Below are positions 59,460 to 64,000 of a DNA stretch of 64,000 nucleotides, one piece after another (the stretch's first letter is position 1; the number at the start of each line of letters is the position of its first letter). This stretch comes from Zeus faber (Eukaryota; Chordata; Actinopteri; Zeiformes; Zeidae). The stretch lies in the NCBI GenBank assembly GCA_960531495.1, contig OY482852.1:25897931-25961930 (forward strand), read 5' to 3'. Under the pieces are notes generated by a model. It did no database searches and had not been told where the DNA came from. It saw only the letters and a program-made list of their open reading frames with translations. Position numbers and translations under genes: made by a program.

Positions 59460-62400
59460 TACTCATTATTAATGCTGTCTGTCTACAAAAACCCGAACTG
59501 ATTATTGTACTGTAAGAGCTATATGTTGACAAATTTGACCATATTGCTGAGAAAAAGGACTAAAACATTTCCTGTATATTTTTTATTTTAGATCGTTTTT
59601 AAGTCCACAATATCATTTCAGTTAGTTTTCATTGTGTTGTCTAGTTTTAATTAAAATCTTTTTTCAAACCTAGTTTTAGTTTAGTTTCAGTTAACTGTAC
59701 AGGGATGCAAACACATGTATGGTGAAAAAAGATCTGAAATAACTTATAGAAATATAGCCAATGGTTTTTCCGAGTTCCAATGAGCGCATCACTTGTGACG
59801 GGCACTACAGTTTTCTGAGCATGTGAACGCAGCATCGCTCCCTGCTTTATAGCACTTTCAACCGGAGACTAGAGCTGTGTCCACACCTTCTAACATAATA
59901 GAGTCCACAAATTAATCGATCGCGGATGGCGTCTGTCTCTCAGATGGCTGAAAAATAAAAATGCAAAAATGAGTCACCCCGCCCCCCCTCCCCAAAAATC
60001 TTCCGATAGGTTTGGAAGATTCACACGAGTCACCCAAATTGACATGAAAAAAGCGTACTTCGCCGAAAAGCGAGTTGTTTGTATCCCTGACTGACATTGC
60101 TCTGCTCTACTCTTCGGCTGACAGTGCTGCCAGCCGCCCGGCAGGAGGGATGCACTGGGATTTAAAAACTCAACTATGAGCAGGACGCACACTCACTTTC
60201 TCTGGCTGTGTTGAAATCTGATGTTTTCACATCACAGATGATGAAGAAAGGTAGCATTCTGGTTCTACAGTGGACTTTAACAGCAATATTTCTATCATAT
60301 CATATAATATTTATATCACTAATGGAACAAATTCCTTTATTTTGAGGTGCACATTTTACTGTACCTATTTCTTATGTTAAAAAGTGGTTCCCAAAGGGGG
60401 CAACCAGAGGCCACAAAATGGTTGCCAAATGACTCAATCTGGCAACCGGGCAACCATTACTGTCAAGCCCTGATTGATATTTTCAAGATCAAATATCACA
60501 GTAGTTTTCGACGAATAAATCAATATCAATAATTAGAAAATATTTTAGGAATGGCTATTGGTGCTTTGATAAAATATTTATACACAAGACATGTTTGAGA
60601 AACAATCATTAGTAATGTGGATATTATGACCAAGCAGCTAGCGGCATAAGAACAGTCTATCAAGTTCAGATATTTGCATAAAGGATGTTGAAACCGAGAA
60701 CATATTGCGTCAAAATGGGTAACAGAAACACCAAGAAAGATGTGATACAATACAAATCAAAACATTCCTTATCATTTTAAATGTGTTCCAACACCAGCTT
60801 GTCAGTCCAGCCCATGAAAGAGGGTCTTCTCAGTTTTGTAAAGGGAGTTGTAGCATAGACTGAGCCTGATAATCCCAGAGCTACATCATGCAGCTGTTTA
60901 TAGCAACTTCTTAAAATGACTCCTAGGAAGTGAGATGATGAGAACTGGTTCTGGATTCTAACCCAGAAACCGATGGATATTTTTCTAAAACTGAGATGGC
61001 AAATAGGTCAGGAGCTTGGGCCTGAAGCAGGGCAGGTACACACACCCTCCCTGCCCCACCCTGCCCTTTGGGGGACACCAGCTCATTATGATGCCTTTCC
61101 TCTCAGGTTTCCAAATGTCCACAGTGTTATACTTGTATGACCAAACATTAAATCAGTGGAACCTGATCCTCACCATAGGCAAAAAAAGGCTATCCTCAAT
61201 GAAGAGAAGAAGAGTAGGGGTTCAAACCAGCTGGTTTAAAAAAAAAACAGCTGGTTTCATGAAAGGGACCAGAAAGAACACTCTCTTAGGCTACCTTAAA
61301 CAACACAAACACACAGTCAATGAGTGATGTGAGACTGAAGGAGCTCAGGGATCTCTGTATCACAGTTGGAAATGTATTTGCATACATTGGATTAGCTTAA
61401 AAGTTAGTTAGTCTTGGGGCTTGGAAGGGGGGGGGGGGGGGGCTGCTATTAGCTGTTGCATTTAGTGTAAACCCACTCCCAAGACTTTGAGGGGATCTTT
61501 TAGGGGTCTCGAATTCCAATCTTCCAGTCTTGGAATGCCTTTCCAACTCTGTCAAAAAGCTCAACAAATATTCTTTTGTTGACATTATTTAGAATCTGTT
61601 CTCTGGTTTAACGGTGTGTAAAGGTTCCTCCTTGCCCAAAAGCATGTTTAACCCAAAAAATGTACGACATCTGTTTGAGAATATTATCAAGAATAAACTT
61701 AAAACAAAATAGGCGCACCATAAAAAGTTTAAACTCAGTGTGCGTAAGTAATAATATTTGCATAATATTTGTGTCCTTGTGAATCGCCATCATGGACCTT
61801 CTTATTCTAGTACAAAGCCTGTTTTACAGCAGTGCAGCATAAAACTGCAGAATTTCCACACACAAAATTTTCCACCCGCAACAGTCCTATGCAGATTTTC
61901 CACATGCTCGTGTTTATTTTCATAATAAACAATAAGAAATGGCTCCCCCTTCTTTGAGGAGAATGAAAAATAACAATGTTTCATTTCTTGATAAGAAACA
62001 AAAAAATGTTTTGCTCTGTGCAGTTCAGTGGAGGAGTGCACAGCTGATATAGTGTGATGGCAGCTGTGTCTAGGTGTAAATGTATGAAGCTGAACCAGGC
62101 ACCAAGTTATCATGGGATAAATAACTGTTACCACTTGGGTTTCGTCTCTGTTGTTTACTATCAAGTGAAAGAGAAAATAAAAACTATGTATTCTTCAACT
62201 CCATGCAGACATTCTCCCATTCTGCCTGAGAAGAGAGTAAGTAGACGATAGAGAACATAGTCAAATGCAAACTGTCTAAAGATTGAAATCTGGAAAATGT
62301 AAAGTTGTTCTGACTGTTTCTTTGATGCAGTGGTGCACTTGCAAATCTTCAGTCATGATAGGAGGCTGCATTTCTGTAAAGCTAATAATTAAAGACACTG

Positions 62401-62511
62401 ACAAAGTAGTTGAAGGGTAGTGTTTTCACCAACCCAGACAGGTAGGCAAATAGGTCTTTTAGGAATTGGAGAAATAATACTTCAAACTGTACCTGTTCTG
62501 GGCATTTGTCT

Positions 62512-62942
62512 AACCGAGCATTTCCCCAACCTTTTCTCTGCACGGCACACTTTTTATGGGAAATGATCCCACAGCGCACCGCTATGCTGTTCACCACTAA
62601 AACATGTCACAAAATGCTGCAAACCCTCGCAAACGATCCGTTGGTCGTGAACAAATATTTTAAATGACTCAGGAGTTAGGGGTGACTTAGACAAAAGTGT
62701 CGGCAGGCAAGTCCTCGACTAAGGTGAAAAAAGGTCTAGGCATTTGGCATATTTACACTTTTCATCCCCAAAATGAATTTTTTTCCAAAGAATGAAATTA
62801 TTCCATCCACAACTCAGCCTTGCAATTTTGATATTGCAACACAACAGCTAGTTTCCATTATATATTTATTTTAAATGGAATAAGAAACATTTACAAGGCA
62901 CACTATTGCGGCATGGCACAGTGGTTGAAAAGCACTGGTTTA
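62512..62942. mobile_element. Possible hAT-like MITE
   Basis: The left side has GCATTTCCCCAACC followed by GCACGGCACAC; the right side has GGCATGGCACAGTGGTTGAA then AAGCACTGG. Such paired ends are typical of Charlie/MER5-like hAT MITEs, but terminal match quality and target duplication are not clear. Confidence 0.4.
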
Positions 62943-63179
62943 AGCAACACCCAGCCTCGATTCGGGAGCTGTTCTCTCACCTCTCCTCTGTGAAAGAATC
63001 GTGCCCTTCCATTCAGAGAGCAGAATTAATAAATAGAATTAATAAAAATAAATAAAAAATATATATATCAATTGCTACTCGAATGCTGAAAATGCCATTC
63101 GACTGTGTATTTATTGATATAAATAAATAATTTAATATAAATGCTTTGGCTACCATTAGCAAATCAATTCACATGTGAT

Positions 63180-63600
63180 GAACAATAAAGTTCAATAGAA
63201 GTTCATCCAGTTTGTTGCACAGTGAACACACATTAGAGAAGTCCGTGTCGGCGGAGACTCACGAGAGTGCACCAGTGCGTTTCCCTCTCCTATGGCATTC
63301 ACTGTGTGTACAAAGGAGAGTGCGCCTTTGATCAGAATGTCCAGTAATTCCACAGATGTGGCGATGAAAGTGGGAAATAAACATGACCATCGCAGATGTC
63401 CTCTAGTGCAGAGGTTCCCAACCTCAAACGCAGCTGCAGTTGCCACCGGACCGTGAGAACGGGGGCAGGATTTTGTCGTAAGCAATGATCTGCTCCAGAG
63501 GAACAGCAGCAGGAAACAGGAGTAAATTAAATACATCAAGAGTTTTTATTTGCTTTGTCTGGAGAAAAGACCATTCTGATCGGAGCTGCGGAACCATGCC
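63180..63600 (-). mobile_element. Non-LTR retrotransposon fragment R3, copy 2
   Basis: The reverse complement aligns with 33100-33545: shared GCAAATAAAAACTCT, GGTTGGGAACCTCT, GTTTATTTCCCAC, AAAGGCGCACTCTCC and GTACACACAGTGAA. Its frame gives FSNVCSLCNKLDELLLNF, closer to the LINE endonuclease consensus than copy 1. Confidence 0.7.
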
Positions 63601-63842
63601 TAAGGCACCCCCCCCCCTTGAATTAAATTTGAGCATTAAAAATTGGAATAAATTCTAATATTAAAAATAATAAAGCATATGGTGAATGAAGAGCAGAAGC
63701 TAGAGCTAGAACAAGTGACAATAAAAGTGTTCTGAAACCATTACTTATGTAGGGGTAAAGTCAGAGGTGGAGAACCTCTGGCATGCAGGCGTAATTATCA
63801 AGTCAGTTCTAAACAGGAAAGAGCTCCCACACTATGGTATAG

Positions 63843-63979
<137 letters not shown>

Positions 63980-64000
63980 CCCACCTCCGCCACAGGCACT

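Overview
This window is vertebrate, almost certainly teleost fish, genomic DNA. Its genes are split into small GT-AG exons. It is AT-rich between exons, very rich in (CA)n, (TA)n and (AAT)n microsatellites, and crowded with Tc1/mariner, hAT, non-LTR and Ty3/gypsy-like remnants typical of fish. A 200-base run of N (56135-56334) marks an assembly gap.

Only two host genes can be supported, both on the minus strand. (1) slc6a3, the dopamine transporter, occupies about 259 to 10450. I see a probable non-coding exon 1, the start-codon exon, and exons covering TM1 to TM4. The coding exons sum to 756 nt (252 codons), and the rest of the gene lies off the left edge. (2) lpcat1, lysophosphatidylcholine acyltransferase 1, occupies 28051 to beyond the right edge. 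Twelve consecutive exons encode the last 445 residues with every splice phase matching. The first ~93 residues (N-terminus and first membrane segment) are not in the window. From memory, human chromosome 5p15 has the same order and orientation (LPCAT1 upstream, SLC6A3 downstream), so this looks like conserved synteny.

Layout: 1-10450 slc6a3 5' half. 10450-28050 intergenic, holding microsatellites, a Ty3/gypsy remnant with one recognisable LTR (about 19000-21008), a Tc1-like element inside a microsatellite (21771-23012), and probably the lpcat1 3' UTR. 28051-58216 lpcat1 exons, with introns loaded with transposons. 58217-64000 is lpcat1 intron with a Tc1 fragment, a LINE fragment and large CA tracts.

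The most interesting structures are: a 6.2-kb hAT element (50368-56612) with near-identical 8-bp target duplications and a LINE inside it; a 1-kb hAT-type non-autonomous element (47500-48534) with its own duplication; a 241-bp MITE with TA duplication; two related Tc1 copies with complementary lesions; and (UG)n tracts directly abutting several splice acceptors in both genes, an arrangement like the (TG)m(T)n acceptor of CFTR exon 9. I found no operon-like cluster, CRISPR array, defence system or other clearly new biological system.
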